A stretch of 55,054 bases of DNA from Elainella sp. Prado103 (lineage in GTDB: Bacteria; Cyanobacteriota; Cyanobacteriia; Elainellales; Elainellaceae). Location: contig JALOOM010000014.1 of NCBI GenBank assembly GCA_025454395.1, positions 1 to 55,054 on the forward strand. Direction: 5' to 3'. Shown here in pieces: positions 26,380-36,885 of the stretch; within the stretch, counting starts at the first letter, position 1, and every line of letters begins with the position of its first letter. The translations under genes were made by a program, and so were the position numbers. Under the pieces are notes generated by a model that was not told where the DNA came from, made no database searches, and saw only the letters and a program-made list of their open reading frames with translations.

Positions 26380-27300
26380 TTAGAGGCAGTGCTGCAACCA
26401 GGTAATAATTTCTTGATTGACTCTCTCCGGACGTTCATCATGGGGGCAATGCCCCGTCTCCGGAATGGGCACAAAGGTAACTTGCTCAGAGTGGGCAGCC
26501 CGATCTTGATACAGGGTAGCTCCACTAATGGGAGTCCAGGGATCGGCTTCGCCCCAGAGGATAAGGAGAGGCTGGGTGACCTGCGGCAACAACGCTTCTG
26601 GTTTCGGGCCCGGCGGAGCGGTTAAAATCTTGGCAAACACTTTTTGGGCTCCTGGATCGCAGGCCGGCTGATAAATCAACTCAATCAGTTCATCAGTGAC
26701 AGCCGTTCGATCGCGATAAACTTGATGGAGAGTGCGGCGTAAGCGAGGTTTCTGACGAATTCGATTGAACAAAAATGGCCCAACTACTTCGGAGCTAACC
26801 AGTTTTGTGAAGGCTGCCATCACCACTCGCAACGGCAAATTTAACTCCTCTGGGCGATGGTTTAAGCCACCTGCGGCATTTAGCAAAACCCCGGCGCGAG
26901 CCATCTCCGGCGCGTTGGCCAGCATCATTAAACAGAGTAAGGCTCCGATCGAGTTACCCACAAAAACAGCCGGTTCCTGAATTTGATCCCGCCAAAAATC
27001 CTGGAGCATCTCCTGCCACAGTTCCATCTGGTAATTCAGCAGGGGCTTGTCAGATTTGCCGAATCCTAGTAGATCTAGCGCATACACCCGATAACCCGCA
27101 GCCGCTAGCACAGGAATATTACGCCGCCAATGCCCGATCGAAGCCCCAAAGCCATGGATCAAGACGATGGGCACTCCCTCGCCTTCCACAGCATAGGCAA
27201 TGCGATGCTCTCGCCAAGTCCAGAACTGAGTCTCGATCGGCAGTGATGCCTGAGAAGGTGCCTGAGAAGATGCTTGAGAAATAGAAATTTGAGGAGTCAC
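26380..27300 (-). CDS. alpha/beta hydrolase, chlorophyll-dephytylase/pheophytinase-like
   Basis: 306 residues from a GTG start; the first 25 residues contain short Ser/Gln duplications and may be dispensable. Motifs are VPIVLIHGFGASIGHWRRNIPVL, VYALDLLGFGKSDKP, the nucleophile VFVGNSIGALL, LILWGEADPWTPI (catalytic Asp) and ETGHCPHDERPERV (catalytic His). The triad is complete. GNSIG and the following lid resemble the plant CLD1/PPH group and its cyanobacterial relatives, which remove phytol from chlorophyll derivatives. The general fold is secure, but a role in pigment turnover is inferred. It is divergent from the ferredoxin gene, 166 bp away. Confidence 0.88.
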   Translation of the reverse strand: MTPQISISQASSQAPSQASLPIETQFWTWREHRIAYAVEGEGVPIVLIHGFGASIGHWRRNIPVLAAAGYRVYALDLLGFGKSDKPLLNYQMELWQEMLQDFWRDQIQEPAVFVGNSIGALLCLMMLANAPEMARAGVLLNAAGGLNHRPEELNLPLRVVMAAFTKLVSSEVVGPFLFNRIRQKPRLRRTLHQVYRDRTAVTDELIELIYQPACDPGAQKVFAKILTAPPGPKPEALLPQVTQPLLILWGEADPWTPISGATLYQDRAAHSEQVTFVPIPETGHCPHDERPERVNQEIITWLQHCL

Positions 27301-27466
27301 GATCGTAATTTACGTTTCTTAAACTATCCTAATGATAAGGCAGCCTTCGGTTTTGCAGGCATCGATTTTTCTGCTGGTCTGAGTGCAAGCTGGAAGCGAA
27401 ATCGAGACTCCGCTCCGATCCCCCTGCCGTTGAGAGAGAACACTAGCATTGATTGGTTCGGAAACT

Positions 27467-27694
27467 ATGCCACACACCATCATTACCAATACCTGTGAAG
27501 GCGTTGCAGACTGTGTTGATGCTTGTCCGGTTGCCTGTATCCACGAAGGCCCGGGCAAAAACACGAAAGGAACCGACTGGTACTGGATCGATTTTGCTAC
27601 TTGTATTGATTGCGGAATTTGCCTTCAGGTTTGCCCTGTTGAAGGCGCGATCGTTCCGGAAGAACGTCCAGAACTTCAGAACACACCTGCCTAA
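27467..27694 (+). CDS. bacterial-type ferredoxin with two cluster motifs
   Basis: 75 residues from ATG 27467 (MPHTIITNTCEGVADCVDA); an upstream in-frame codon at 27449 is less likely. The first motif is C-x5-C-x3-C-P with a following Cys (CEGVADCVDACPVAC), and the second is CIDCGICLQVCP (C-x2-C-x2-C-x3-C-P). Spacing resembles seven-iron or two-[4Fe-4S] ferredoxins. The central insert GPGKNTKGTDWYWIDF is typical of this small cyanobacterial type. It is an electron carrier in the cytoplasm; the partner enzyme is not in the window. It is convergent with topA. Confidence 0.93.
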   Translation: MPHTIITNTCEGVADCVDACPVACIHEGPGKNTKGTDWYWIDFATCIDCGICLQVCPVEGAIVPEERPELQNTPA

Positions 27695-27799
27695 TGCGTG
27701 GGAGTTGCTCCCTCAGCTACTCCCTCAATCACCCTCAGTTACTCAGACTGAATGGCCAATACAGAATTGCCGATACAGAATGGCAAAGCGTCTGCGGCT

Positions 27800-30688
27800 T
27801 TAGAGATCTTCAGGTTCCACCTCAGCTTTGCTAGCCCCTGCCTTAGTCGTCTGGGTCGCAGTCGTCTGAGTCGCAGTCGTCTGGGTCGCAGCTTTGGTAG
27901 TTTTCTTGGCTGCGGTGCGAGTCGTCTGGGTAGACTTGCTCGTTGTCGATTTACTTGCAGCCTTCTGGGTGGTGCTTTTTGTCGATGTGCTGGCGGATTT
28001 GCGGGCAGACTGGCCAGTCGTTTTAGAGGTTGATTTCGCAGTTGATTTACCCTCCGCTGCGATCGGAGCTGTTTTGCTACCGGCTTTACTGTCAGTTTTA
28101 CTGCTAGTTTTACTGCCAGTTTTACTGCGTCCAGACTTTTTGCTGCCTGCTTTTTCTGCTAGCGCTTGCAGGGCTACCTCGATCGAAATATTTTCGACCG
28201 TTTGACCTTCCGGCAGGGACGCATTAACCTTGCCATGTTTGATGTAGGCTCCATAGGGGCCGCTGTAAATATTGACTGGCTCACCGTCTTCTGGATGGGC
28301 ACCGAGTTCCCGCAAGGGGGTGGCCGCAGCTTTGTTTCGCCCTCGCCCAGCTTTGGGTTCAGCTAGCAGCTCTAGGGCCCGCTCTAGGGTGATGGTCAAA
28401 ACATCGTCAGTCCCTTTGAGCGATCGATAATCTTTGCCTAATTTGCCCTGATCATGCACAACATAAGGGCCAAATCGCCCCAGATTGGCCTGTATCTTGG
28501 CCCCAGTTTCAGGATGACTGCCCAGGGTGCGAGGCAATGCCAACAAGCCCGCCGCCATTTCCAGAGTAACCTGCTGGGGATTGGTGCCTTTCGGCAGAGA
28601 GGCTCGCTTGGGTTTGGGATTCTCTTCGGTTTCATCACCCAATTGCACATACGGGCCATAAGGGCCAATCCGTTGATAGATCGGTTCACCAGTTTCAGGA
28701 TGAAAGCCAATTTTGTCGGGCCCTTCCGTTTTTTGGCGCAACAGTACTTCGACTTGTTCGGGATCAAGATCGCCTGGGGTAACATCCTGCGGCAAGGTGG
28801 CTTTGACAACCTCCTCCCCTTTATCGACCTCAATGTAAGCTCCGTAACGCCCGATCCGGATTTTGCCTTCTACACCTTCCAGGGAGACAGTGCGAGCTTC
28901 ATTAGGGTCAATTTGGCTTTCTTGCTGTTTCACCTGGGTTTCTAGCCCGGTTTCGCCCAGGTAAAATTGCTGGAGATAAGGTAACCACTGCGCTTCGCCG
29001 GTGGAGATTTCATCTAACGTTTGCTCCATCCGCGCCGTGAAGCTGGTATCAACCAGATCGGGAAAATGCTTTTCGAGCAGCCCGGTGACTGCAAAGGCCG
29101 TGAAAGTAGGCACTAAGCTATTATTCACCATTTGAGCGTAGCCCCGATCGATGATTGTACCGATAATGCTGGCATAAGTACTGGGACGACCGATCCCCTC
29201 ACTCTCCAACATTTTCACCAGGGATGCTTCGGTGTAGCGGGCGGGTGGCTGGGTTTCATGTCCGATCGGCTCCAAAGATTCGCAGGTGGGTTGATCCCCC
29301 ACTTTCAACATCGGCAGAATCACTTCCTGATCTTCAATCGCGGCATTTGGATCGTCGGAACCTTCGACATAAGCCCGGAAAAATCCAGCAAAGTCAATCC
29401 GCTTCCCGGTGGCTCGAAATCCAGCATCACCTGCTTGAATTTGCACTGTGATATTGGTCTGTCGCACTTCTGCCATCTGAGTGGCTACTGTTCGCTTCCA
29501 GATCAGGTCGTAGAGGCGCAGTTCTCGATCTTTCAACCCCGTTTCCTGAGGAGTGCGAAAACTACTGCCCGCAGGTCGGATCGCCTCGTGGGCTTCTTGG
29601 GCTCCTTTCGCCTTGGTCGTATACTGACGCGGTTCTGGGCTGAGATACTGGGTACCATACATGCTTTCGACACAGGAACGGGCGGCGGCGATCGCCTGCT
29701 GCGACAGGTTGGTGGAATCCGTTCGCATGTAGGTAATATAGCCCTGTTCATATAGGCTCTGAGCCACCCGCATCGTATCGCGGGCCGAGAGTCGGAGTTT
29801 GCGGTTAGCCTCTTGCTGAAGGGTGGAGGTTGTGAACGGAGGAGAGGGTTTGCGGGTGGAGGCCCGCTCTTCTAAATGGGTGACCTGCCAGGTTTCGGTC
29901 AGTAGCCTAGCTTGTAGCGATCGGGCTTCCTCTTCCCCTAGCAGCAAGACTTGCCGACCCGCCAGAATGCGTCCGGTGCTTTCATCGAAGTCGCTACCCG
30001 TCGCCACACGAGTGCCACCCAGGGTAACTAACTTCGCATCAAAGGGGGTGTTGCCCTGGCTGAGAGAGGCTTTCAGATCCCAGTAGGTGCCTTTCCGGAA
30101 GGCTCGTCGTTCCCGCTCCCGCCGCACCAACAGCCGCACTGCCACGGATTGGACTCGCCCGGCAGACAAGCCCCAGGCGATCTTCTTCCAAAGAAGCGGG
30201 GATAGGGTGTAGCCCACCAATCGATCGAGAATACGGCGGGTTTCCTGGGCCCGCACCAATTGTTCATCCACCAAACGGCAGTGCTGCAAGGCATCTTGGA
30301 TCGCCTCTTCCGTAATTTCGTGGAAGACCATCCGCTTGATCGGCACTTTGGGTTGGAGCACCTGGAGCAGATGCCAGCTAATACTCTCCCCTTCTCGGTC
30401 TTCGTCTGTCGCCAGCACCAACTCATCGGCATTTTTCAGGGCATCTTTCAATGCCTTGACCACCTTTTTCTTGTCCTGCGGGATCACATAAAGCGGCTCA
30501 AAATCTCCATCGACGTTGACCCCGATTTTGGCCCATTCTTCGGTTTTGACAGCCGCTGGAATCTCACTGGCGGACTGAGGCAAATCTCGAACATGCCCCA
30601 TCGAGGCCTCCACTTGATAGCCCTCAGGCAAGTAGTTGCGGATGGTGCGAGCTTTGGTTGGGGATTCAACGATAACAAGACTTGGCAT
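27800..30688 (-). CDS. topA: DNA topoisomerase I
   Basis: 962 residues. Type IA topoisomerase that relaxes negative supercoils. The TOPRIM domain starts at [13 protein letters not shown] and carries DEDREGE (95-101). [13 protein letters not shown] and the catalytic tyrosine motif [10 protein letters not shown] (Y320) follow. The C-terminal half has four or five GxYGxYI-type repeats ([36 protein letters not shown]) instead of zinc fingers, the usual cyanobacterial form. The last 130 residues are a Lys/Ser/Thr/Ala tail with 15-bp DNA duplications ([20 protein letters not shown]). This basic tail probably strengthens DNA binding. Start and domain order are canonical. Confidence 0.97.
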   Translation of the reverse strand: MPSLVIVESPTKARTIRNYLPEGYQVEASMGHVRDLPQSASEIPAAVKTEEWAKIGVNVDGDFEPLYVIPQDKKKVVKALKDALKNADELVLATDEDREGESISWHLLQVLQPKVPIKRMVFHEITEEAIQDALQHCRLVDEQLVRAQETRRILDRLVGYTLSPLLWKKIAWGLSAGRVQSVAVRLLVRRERERRAFRKGTYWDLKASLSQGNTPFDAKLVTLGGTRVATGSDFDESTGRILAGRQVLLLGEEEARSLQARLLTETWQVTHLEERASTRKPSPPFTTSTLQQEANRKLRLSARDTMRVAQSLYEQGYITYMRTDSTNLSQQAIAAARSCVESMYGTQYLSPEPRQYTTKAKGAQEAHEAIRPAGSSFRTPQETGLKDRELRLYDLIWKRTVATQMAEVRQTNITVQIQAGDAGFRATGKRIDFAGFFRAYVEGSDDPNAAIEDQEVILPMLKVGDQPTCESLEPIGHETQPPARYTEASLVKMLESEGIGRPSTYASIIGTIIDRGYAQMVNNSLVPTFTAFAVTGLLEKHFPDLVDTSFTARMEQTLDEISTGEAQWLPYLQQFYLGETGLETQVKQQESQIDPNEARTVSLEGVEGKIRIGRYGAYIEVDKGEEVVKATLPQDVTPGDLDPEQVEVLLRQKTEGPDKIGFHPETGEPIYQRIGPYGPYVQLGDETEENPKPKRASLPKGTNPQQVTLEMAAGLLALPRTLGSHPETGAKIQANLGRFGPYVVHDQGKLGKDYRSLKGTDDVLTITLERALELLAEPKAGRGRNKAAATPLRELGAHPEDGEPVNIYSGPYGAYIKHGKVNASLPEGQTVENISIEVALQALAEKAGSKKSGRSKTGSKTSSKTDSKAGSKTAPIAAEGKSTAKSTSKTTGQSARKSASTSTKSTTQKAASKSTTSKSTQTTRTAAKKTTKAATQTTATQTTATQTTKAGASKAEVEPEDL
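27835..28130. repeat. 15-bp coding repeats in the topA tail
   Basis: Two clusters: GTCGTCTGGGTCGCA (TQTTA on the coding strand) around 27848-27895 and TTTTACTGTCAG variants (SKT) around 28072-28128. Confidence 0.75.
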
Positions 30689-31212
30689 GGGTCAATCGCG
30701 TTTGAGGACAGTGCGGTGTCTAGTTCGAGTCTGAGTCTAGTTTGAATCTGAGTCTAGTTCGAGTCTGAAGAACTCCGATGTCTTCCGATGTCTGAGGATT
30801 CAGCCTCTGAGGATTCAGTTTCTGAGGATTCAGTTTCTGAGGATTCAGTTTCTGAGGATTTAGCTAGGGTCAAGAGGCGGCGAACTCCAACTTAGCCAGA
30901 GAATGACTCGATCGGCAAGCGGAACCAACGAACCAGGATTTGCCACCCCCAAGGCAGGACTTAAAACTACCTTACCTCTTACTTATAGTTAATATCAGCA
31001 GAAGCAAACATGGATAGGGGGGCAATCCGCAGAATTGAACTCAGATTAGCGAGAGGTAAGCGGTATGATGCTCTATGAAGGATTTTTTAATAATCTAGAG
31101 GGAAAAGTCATCCGAATTTCAGTTCTGAATTTCAGTGATGCTTCTACTCTAGAGAGTAACTGTCCTGAAGAGTAACTGTCTGAATTGCTCGCACTCAACT
31201 TGCCGAACGCTT
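30689..31212. other. 524-bp divergent region between topA and ndhB with repeat arrays
   Basis: Carries a duplicated AGTTCGAGTCTGAGTCT-type unit (30722-30768), a five-copy 15-bp array (30791-30865) and an AT-rich stretch with possible promoter elements near 30970-31100. No gene or RNA was recognised. Confidence 0.6.
30791..30865. repeat. 15-bp tandem repeat, five copies
   Basis: Unit TCTGAGGATTCAGTT; the first and last copies have substitutions. It is not in a coding frame. Confidence 0.93.
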
Positions 31213-32775
31213 ATGGATTTTGCCAATCTTGCTGCTCAGTTGAATGCTGGAACCATCCTGCCGGAAGGAATTGTGATCGTAACCTTGCTGGTGGTTCTGG
31301 TGGGGGATCTAATTATTGGGCGAGCCTCTGGGCGCTGGATCCCTTATGTCACGATCGCTGGACTTTTAGGTGCGATCGGGGCCCTGTACTTCCAGTGGGA
31401 TCACAGCGATTCCATTGCCTTTTTAGGCTCCTTCAATGGTGATGCATTAAGTATTGTGTTCCGGGGGGTAATTGCCCTCTCGGCGGCGGTCACCACTTTG
31501 ATCACAGTTCGCTACGTGGAGCAATCTGGAACTCCTCTGGCGGAGTTTCTAGTCATTTTGATGACTGCAACTCTGGGGGGCATGTTTCTCTCCGGTGCAG
31601 ATGAGTTGGTGATGGTGTTTGTTTCGTTGGAAACCCTCAGTATTTCCTCGTATTTGCTGACCGGCTACATGAAGCGCGATCCCCGTTCTAACGAAGCGGC
31701 TCTGAAATATTTGTTAATTGGGGCAGCAAGCTCGGCGATTTTCCTCTATGGGGTGTCACTGCTTTACGGGCTGTCAGGCGGTGAAACGCGGCTCAGCCAA
31801 ATTACGGCCGCGATCCTCAGTAGCACGGGTGATCAGTCGATCGGCGCAGTGATTGCGCTGGTATTTGTGATCGCTGGGATTGCCTTCAAAATTGCGGCCG
31901 TGCCGTTCCACCAATGGACTCCAGATGTTTATGAAGGATCGCCCACGCCAGTTGTGGCTTTCCTATCGGTAGGCTCAAAGGCGGCAGGGTTTGCCCTGGC
32001 AATTCGGCTGTTAGTCAATGCCTTCCCTACCGTTTCAGAACAGTGGCACTTTGTTTTGACGGCTCTGGCTTTACTGAGTATGGTGCTGGGTAATGTGGTT
32101 GCCCTGGCTCAAACCAGTATGAAGCGGATGCTGGCCTACTCCTCGATCGCCCAAGCTGGTTTCGTCATGATCGGGCTAGTGATTGGCACTGATGCAGGCT
32201 ATGCCAGTATGGTGTTCTATCTGCTGGTTTATCTGTTTATGAACCTGGGCGGGTTTGCCTGTGTGATTTTATTTACCCTGCGTACAGGTACTGACGAGAT
32301 CAGTGAATATAGCGGTCTCTATCAAAAAGATCCCCTCCTGACCCTGTGCCTCAGCCTATGCTTGTTGTCGTTGGGTGGTATTCCACCTCTGGCTGGTTTC
32401 TTCGGCAAAATTTACCTGTTCTGGGCGGGTTGGCAGGCCGGAGCTTACACCTTGGTGTTAGTGGGTTTGTTTACCAGCGTCATCTCGATCTACTACTACA
32501 TTCGAGTCGTCAAGATGATGGTGGTAAAGGAGCCGGAAGAAATGTCAGAAGCAGTGAAAAACTATCCGCCGATCCGCTGGAATCTGAGTGGAATGCGGCC
32601 GCTGCAAGTCGGGTTGGTGATTTGTTTGGTCGCAACCACGTTTGCCGGAATTTTGTCGAATCCGCTGTTCAATTTGGCCAATAGCTCTGTGACCCGAACC
32701 CAGTTCTTGCAGACTCCGATCGCTGCAATCGCTCGGCCAGTAGCACAAATTGAGTCATCGGCCGACCAACTCTGA
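31213..32775 (+). CDS. ndhB: NAD(P)H-quinone oxidoreductase subunit 2 (NdhB)
   Basis: 520 residues with about 14 hydrophobic helices. NdhB is a proton-pumping antiporter-like subunit of the NDH-1 complex in the thylakoid membrane, serving respiration, cyclic electron flow and CO2 uptake. Family blocks are [25 protein letters not shown] (with the key Glu), [63 protein letters not shown] (the antiporter motif with Lys, in two parts), [15 protein letters not shown] and [18 protein letters not shown]. The start ATG and N-terminus [19 protein letters not shown] match cyanobacterial NdhB. It is monocistronic and closed by a clear terminator. Confidence 0.97.
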   Translation: MDFANLAAQLNAGTILPEGIVIVTLLVVLVGDLIIGRASGRWIPYVTIAGLLGAIGALYFQWDHSDSIAFLGSFNGDALSIVFRGVIALSAAVTTLITVRYVEQSGTPLAEFLVILMTATLGGMFLSGADELVMVFVSLETLSISSYLLTGYMKRDPRSNEAALKYLLIGAASSAIFLYGVSLLYGLSGGETRLSQITAAILSSTGDQSIGAVIALVFVIAGIAFKIAAVPFHQWTPDVYEGSPTPVVAFLSVGSKAAGFALAIRLLVNAFPTVSEQWHFVLTALALLSMVLGNVVALAQTSMKRMLAYSSIAQAGFVMIGLVIGTDAGYASMVFYLLVYLFMNLGGFACVILFTLRTGTDEISEYSGLYQKDPLLTLCLSLCLLSLGGIPPLAGFFGKIYLFWAGWQAGAYTLVLVGLFTSVISIYYYIRVVKMMVVKEPEEMSEAVKNYPPIRWNLSGMRPLQVGLVICLVATTFAGILSNPLFNLANSSVTRTQFLQTPIAAIARPVAQIESSADQL

Positions 32776-32837
32776 TGCGCTCATACATCAGTCAGGAGTG
32801 ATGAGGATTCCAGCAATCCCCAGCATCTAAAATCAGG

Positions 32838-32875
32838 AATTCCCTCCAGTCCTTGTGGTTTGGAGGGAATTTTTG
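32838..32875 (+). terminator. rho-independent terminator after ndhB
   Basis: AATTCCCTCCA (32838-32848) pairs perfectly with TGGAGGGAATT (32861-32871) around a 12-base loop, followed by TTTTG. It lies between the convergent ndhB and thiO-thiG genes. Confidence 0.9.
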
Positions 32876-32932
32876 TGTCCTGCGTTAATTCGTAACAGGG
32901 CATCCCGTCTGGGGGCGAGCAGGCTGCTTCGC

Positions 32933-35215
32933 TTAGTCGTTCACTCTTCCGGTGATCGGTGAACTAGCGCTAGCATAGCTTTTGAGCGGAATCCGACCGG
33001 CCAAGTAGGCCATACGACCCGCGATCGTTGCCATGCCCATTGCCTGAGCCATCAGCCCCGGATTTTCCGCTTGAGCGATCGCTGTATTGATCAGTAAAGC
33101 ATCAGCTCCCATTTCCATCGCTTGGGCGGCCTCACTGGGGGTGCCAATGCCAGCATCAACCACAACTGGAATTTTGGCATTTTCGATAATGATTTGGATA
33201 TTGGCAGTATTCCGAATGCCCTGACCAGAGCCGATCGGTGAACCCAGGGGCATCACCGTTGCACAACCGACCTCCTCTAGACGCTTAGCCAACAATGGAT
33301 CGGCATTGATGTAAGGCAAAACGGCAAATCCCTCTTTCACCAACTGTTCTGCGGCTGCCAAGGTGCCGATCGGGTCGGGCAGCAGGTACTTGGCATCGGG
33401 AATTACCTCCAGTTTGACGAAGTTATTGTCTTCCTGACCCAGCAGTTTGGCCATTTCTCGCCCTAGCCGCGCCACCCGGATCGCCTCTTCTGCGGTTTGA
33501 CAGCCCGCTGTGTTTGGCAACATCCAAATTTTTTGCCAGTCGATCGCTTCCGCCAATCCTTCATGCCCAGGTGCATTGGTCTGAACGCGGCGCACGGCTA
33601 CCGTGACAATCTCGCAGCCGCTTGCTGCCACACTCTGTTGCATCTGCTCAATACTGCGGTATTTGCCCGTCCCCGTCATCAATCGCGATCGAAACGGACG
33701 ACCAGCAATCACCAGCGGACTGGGATCGGTGAACTCGATCGGGTTGAGCCATGCGGAGGTGGCAGTACCAGATGAAATCGCCATAGTCGGAACTGCCGAG
33801 AGAGAAGAAGAGCTGGAAGACATAGGATAAGACATGATGGAAGATGGGATCGAAATTGGGGTTGAGGTGGTAGGAGGGTCTGCCGCTGTTGCTTCTTGGC
33901 TGTCTGGACGAGCCCCCATTGGCAGAGATCGAGCAAAACCCTCACCCTGGTAATCGGTTGGGCGATCGGTTGGGCGATCGGTTAGACGATCGGTTGGGCG
34001 ATCAGTTGGACGATCAGTTGGACGATCAGTTGGGCGATCAGTTGGACGATCAGTTGGGCGATCAGTTGGACGATCAGTTGGGCGACCTGGATCATAGAAA
34101 CGCCGCCAGGAGAAATGATCGAGCAAGGGATCGGACGTTTGATTCCAGACCCAATCGGCGATCAACTGAGCCGTAATGGGAGTCAGCAGAATGCCATTGC
34201 GGTAGTGCCCGGTGGCAACCGTGAGATTGGTGCAGAGGCTCGCTCCCAGAATGGGTAACTCATCAGGTGTGGCCGGACGAAACCCCCACCAACATTCCTC
34301 GATCGGAAAATCTTGCAGAACCGGGAATAGGTTCAATGCCCCATTTAACAGCGCTTGTATTCCCGCTGGGGTATTGCCCTCCCGAAACCCCACTGCTTCA
34401 CTGGTTGCTCCAATCACAATGCGCCCATCCTGCCTCGGCACAATATAGGTTGCATCCCCATACAGAACGCGGTGCAACGGCAGATCTTGTCCATGGGGTA
34501 CTCGCACCGCCAACATTTGCCCCTTGCGAGGCTGAACCGGCACCGGCAATAATTCCGCTGACCAGGCTCCTGTGGCCAGAATGTAATGACCGGCCTGCCA
34601 TTCCTGTAAGGTTTGGCGATCGTCGGCAGTGGCCCACACGCTGCTGATTTGTCCTTGCTGTTGCTGCATGGTTGTAACTGTTACGCCATCCACCAACTCC
34701 ACGCCCAGCATCTCCGCAGTCTGCCAGAGCAGTTGAGCCAGCGCACGGCTATCAACCTGCCCTTCCTGGGGAAACCACCAGCCCCCTACCACAGCCGAAC
34801 TCAGACCCGGTTGAGCCACCTGAATTGCCTGCCGATCCAGCCAGATTTGCGCTGATTGAGCCACCGGACTACCTGCACTGGGGGGAAGCAAGTCGGTTGG
34901 CAACACATTTGGCAACGCATACAGAGGAGCCAAAATGCCACAGTTCCAATAATGGGCGATCATTCCACTCAAATCTTCTAGCTTGCGGATCCAGTCGGGA
35001 TAAAGCGCCTGACTTCGATGGCACAGCTCTAGCATCGGACTTGCAGGGATCGCTTCGGAGCCAGGAGCCAGCATTCCGGCGGCAGCATGACTCGCGGCCT
35101 GTTGAAAATTTCGACTCAGCACCGTCACCGTTGCACCGCGGAGCTTTAGCTCAATGGCGATCGAAAGACCGATCACACCGCCGCCCACTATTAATACATC
35201 ACGGTTTGAATTCAT
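32933..35215 (-). CDS. thiO/thiG: glycine oxidase-thiazole synthase fusion (ThiO-ThiG)
   Basis: 760 residues. The N-terminal 370 residues are ThiO, a FAD enzyme that oxidises glycine to iminoglycine (dinucleotide loop [14 protein letters not shown] at 8-20; [20 protein letters not shown] near its end). The C-terminal 270 residues (about 490-760) are ThiG, which builds the thiazole of thiamine. The lysine in KLEVIPD (K601) corresponds to its Schiff-base residue, with [29 protein letters not shown] (in two parts) as phosphate site. Such fusions are known in cyanobacteria. The linker is unusual: residues 379-421 are about eleven TDRP-type tetrapeptides from a 12-bp DNA repeat, followed by a Ser/Thr/Pro-rich stretch. 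No TPP riboswitch was seen upstream. Confidence 0.96.
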   Translation of the reverse strand: MNSNRDVLIVGGGVIGLSIAIELKLRGATVTVLSRNFQQAASHAAAGMLAPGSEAIPASPMLELCHRSQALYPDWIRKLEDLSGMIAHYWNCGILAPLYALPNVLPTDLLPPSAGSPVAQSAQIWLDRQAIQVAQPGLSSAVVGGWWFPQEGQVDSRALAQLLWQTAEMLGVELVDGVTVTTMQQQQGQISSVWATADDRQTLQEWQAGHYILATGAWSAELLPVPVQPRKGQMLAVRVPHGQDLPLHRVLYGDATYIVPRQDGRIVIGATSEAVGFREGNTPAGIQALLNGALNLFPVLQDFPIEECWWGFRPATPDELPILGASLCTNLTVATGHYRNGILLTPITAQLIADWVWNQTSDPLLDHFSWRRFYDPGRPTDRPTDRPTDRPTDRPTDRPTDRPTDRPTDRLTDRPTDRPTDYQGEGFARSLPMGARPDSQEATAADPPTTSTPISIPSSIMSYPMSSSSSSLSAVPTMAISSGTATSAWLNPIEFTDPSPLVIAGRPFRSRLMTGTGKYRSIEQMQQSVAASGCEIVTVAVRRVQTNAPGHEGLAEAIDWQKIWMLPNTAGCQTAEEAIRVARLGREMAKLLGQEDNNFVKLEVIPDAKYLLPDPIGTLAAAEQLVKEGFAVLPYINADPLLAKRLEEVGCATVMPLGSPIGSGQGIRNTANIQIIIENAKIPVVVDAGIGTPSEAAQAMEMGADALLINTAIAQAENPGLMAQAMGMATIAGRMAYLAGRIPLKSYASASSPITGRVND
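33950..34085. repeat. 12-bp coding repeat in the thiO-thiG linker
   Basis: Unit CGATCAGTTGGA/G with some CGATCGGTTGGG copies, about 11 in tandem, encoding PTDR on the minus strand. The unit keeps the frame. Confidence 0.95.
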
Positions 35216-35306
35216 CCTGACAACTCCTGTCCAACGGTAACCTCAAAATCTATCCTCTCAAGTAAGTAGCTGGGCGCAATTAAACACAGGATAGGTTTGG
35301 GGGTGC

Positions 35307-35343
35307 AGGGGCAACGCCCCCTCCTGGAGACGAAATCTCCAGG
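35307..35343. repeat. REP-like double hairpin
   Basis: GGGGC-AAC-GCCCC (35308-35320) is directly followed by CCTGGAGA-CGAAA-TCTCCAGG (35323-35343), a perfect eight-bp stem. Paired hairpins with short loops like these occur as dispersed repeats in many cyanobacterial genomes; this is the only copy noticed in the window. Confidence 0.6.
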
Positions 35344-35379
35344 CTCCTCGCATCTTACAGTTAAACTCCAACGGACTAC

Positions 35380-35510
35380 TTAGTTTGCAAGTCAGCTTAG
35401 TTTGCAAGTCAGCTTAGTTTGCAAGTCAGCTTAGTTTGCAAGTCAGCTTAGTTTGCAAGTCAGCGAGGTTTGTAAGTCAGCTTAGTTTGCAAGTCAGCGA
35501 GGTTTGTAAG
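35380..35510. repeat. 17-bp tandem repeat, nearly eight copies
   Basis: Unit TTAGTTTGCAAGTCAGC. Copies one to five are perfect, copies six and eight carry the variant GAGGTTTGTAAG, and copy seven is perfect. The longest noncoding array in the window. Confidence 0.95.
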
Positions 35511-35588
35511 GCACATCCCCACCTCATTAGTACAAGATTTCACTCCGGTTTGGGTGGCAAATCTTCCAGAAAACCTGATTCCTCTGCT

Positions 35589-36221
35589 TTACCACAGTGC
35601 TGGCAGGGGGGTAGGAGCAGGAGACGACGGAACTGGGGGGGAGGAAGGTTGAGGTTGAGGACGAGAAGATTCAGGTGGACTTGTGGGTGGTGGACTTGTG
35701 GGTGGCAGAGGAGAGGGCAGAGGGGTAGGCAGAGCAGGAGTGGGAGTCGGGATAGCAGGTGAAGCAGGAGTAAGCGTCGGTTGAGGCAGGGGTGAAGGGG
35801 AGGGCAAAGCAGGAGTGGGAACAGGTGAAAGACGATCTGAGGGCGAGGGCACTGGGGCAGGAGTAGGGTTGGGGGAAGCCTCAGCCGGATTACGAGGAGC
35901 AGGAGTGGCGAAGTCATCAAACTCTGTAAGCAAAAAATCTAAGGCGAGGTCAGGTAAGACTTGCCATCCTGGCTGTAATAAGGAATCGGGTGAGGGATTG
36001 GGAGGAGCCTCAAGACCCGGCACAGGCATCCTATCGCCAAAGTTCCAGGAGTCGGTCGGGGACAAAAATCGATCGCTCAGCAAAATCAGCAGCAAAATCA
36101 GCACACTGATTCCAACCAACTGAGTATTGCGACTGAACAGCTTCATCACCGTGAAAGCGTAGAAAATAAACGCGATCCCGGCAATACCAACGATAAACAG
36201 CAGCAGGTCAAGAAGACTCAT
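35589..36221 (-). CDS. membrane-anchored proline-rich protein, paralogue 1
   Basis: 210 residues from the ATG that gives MSLLDLLLFIVGIAGIAF; a longer frame begins 15 codons upstream. Two hydrophobic helices (about 4-25 and 34-50) are followed by a non-cytoplasmic-looking acidic/proline region and then an extended Pro/Ser/Thr tail (PTPAPVPSPSDR and similar). It has the same layout as the next two genes, but no cysteine in this frame, ending LPALW. In the +1 frame across the G6 run at 35606-35611 the end would instead read CQHCGKAEESGFLEDLPPKPE. Function unknown; a cell-wall-spanning anchor is a guess. Confidence 0.7.
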   Translation of the reverse strand: MSLLDLLLFIVGIAGIAFIFYAFTVMKLFSRNTQLVGISVLILLLILLSDRFLSPTDSWNFGDRMPVPGLEAPPNPSPDSLLQPGWQVLPDLALDFLLTEFDDFATPAPRNPAEASPNPTPAPVPSPSDRLSPVPTPALPSPSPLPQPTLTPASPAIPTPTPALPTPLPSPLPPTSPPPTSPPESSRPQPQPSSPPVPSSPAPTPLPALW

Positions 36222-36284
36222 CGATCGGGATCCCTTCACTCTATATTCCCTGAGGCTGAGTCGCATACCGCTTGAACATCTGCC

Positions 36285-36677
36285 CTACCACAAGCAGCGA
36301 TAGTTCACACAAGTGCATTCTCCATCCTGACACGCTTCTAAAAAAGGATCGGGACTGGGGCTAGGCGATGGACTGGGAGATGGGCTGGGACTGGGAGACG
36401 GGCTAGGCGATGGACTGGGAGACGGACTGGGAGACGGGCTGGGGCTAGGCGATGGACTGGGAGATGGGCTGGGACTGGGAGATGGACTGGGACTGGGAGA
36501 CGGGATAATAACCCCAATTCCCGGCGGGCACTGATCCCGATATAGGGTACAAAGTGTCGGCGGTAGAATCGACAGCCCTAACGTAATTAACAGCCATCGG
36601 GCAATTCCACCCCAACCTGTGCCAAGCCCCACAAACCCCAAGGCCACAAAAATTAAGGAAAATAGAATCCCGTTCAC
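36285..36677 (-). CDS. membrane-anchored Ser-Pro repeat protein with Cys-rich tail, paralogue 2
   Basis: 130 residues. Two N-terminal helices (about 4-20 and 26-40) are followed by C43-x6-C50, then about 25 Ser-Pro dipeptides (59-109), then a tail EACQDGECTCVNYRCLW with C116-x4-C121-x-C123-x4-C128. The tail is nearly identical to that of the next gene, so the two are clearly paralogues with a conserved end. The Ser-Pro region comes from a 6-bp-based DNA repeat at about 36343-36505. Cysteines on both sides of the rod suggest disulphides or metal binding outside the membrane. No family was recognised. Confidence 0.75.
   Translation of the reverse strand: MNGILFSLIFVALGFVGLGTGWGGIARWLLITLGLSILPPTLCTLYRDQCPPGIGVIIPSPSPSPSPSPSPSPSPSPSPSPSPSPSPSPSPSPSPSPSPSPSPSPSPSPDPFLEACQDGECTCVNYRCLW
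36343..36505. repeat. Ser-Pro coding repeat
   Basis: GGACTGGGAGATGGG-type units, each six bases coding for Ser-Pro on the minus strand, with higher-order 12- to 30-bp periodicity. Confidence 0.9.
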
Positions 36678-36885
36678 CCAAATTCTCCGCAGGTTGTTGT
36701 TGAAATTTTACCTCCAAACAAAGAAAACTCAGCGGTTCCCAGATTCTCCCTGGGTTTTGGCGGAACATGCCTTCAGCCATAGCTTTTCAGCCATATCTTT
36801 ATATACAGCCAGATCCTTAATAGCCAGATCCCCTTACCAAATAGACAGCCATATCCTTATAGCCAGATCCTCTTACCAAAGCGAC

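Larger units (their letters stand above)
35216..35588. other. 373-bp intergenic region with hairpin elements and a 17-bp array
   Basis: Upstream of thiO-thiG. Contains a double hairpin (35307-35343) and an eight-copy 17-bp tandem array (35380-35510). The alternative C-terminus of the next proline-rich gene would enter its right end (see finding at 35540-35620). Confidence 0.6.

Noticed and set aside
35216-35400. TPP riboswitch upstream of thiO-thiG
   Set aside because: The minus-strand leader lacks the conserved CUGAGA and ACCUGAUCUGGAU-type core; only REP-like hairpins and the repeat array are present.
35380-35510. CRISPR-like array
   Set aside because: Units follow each other directly with no spacers, and no cas genes are present.
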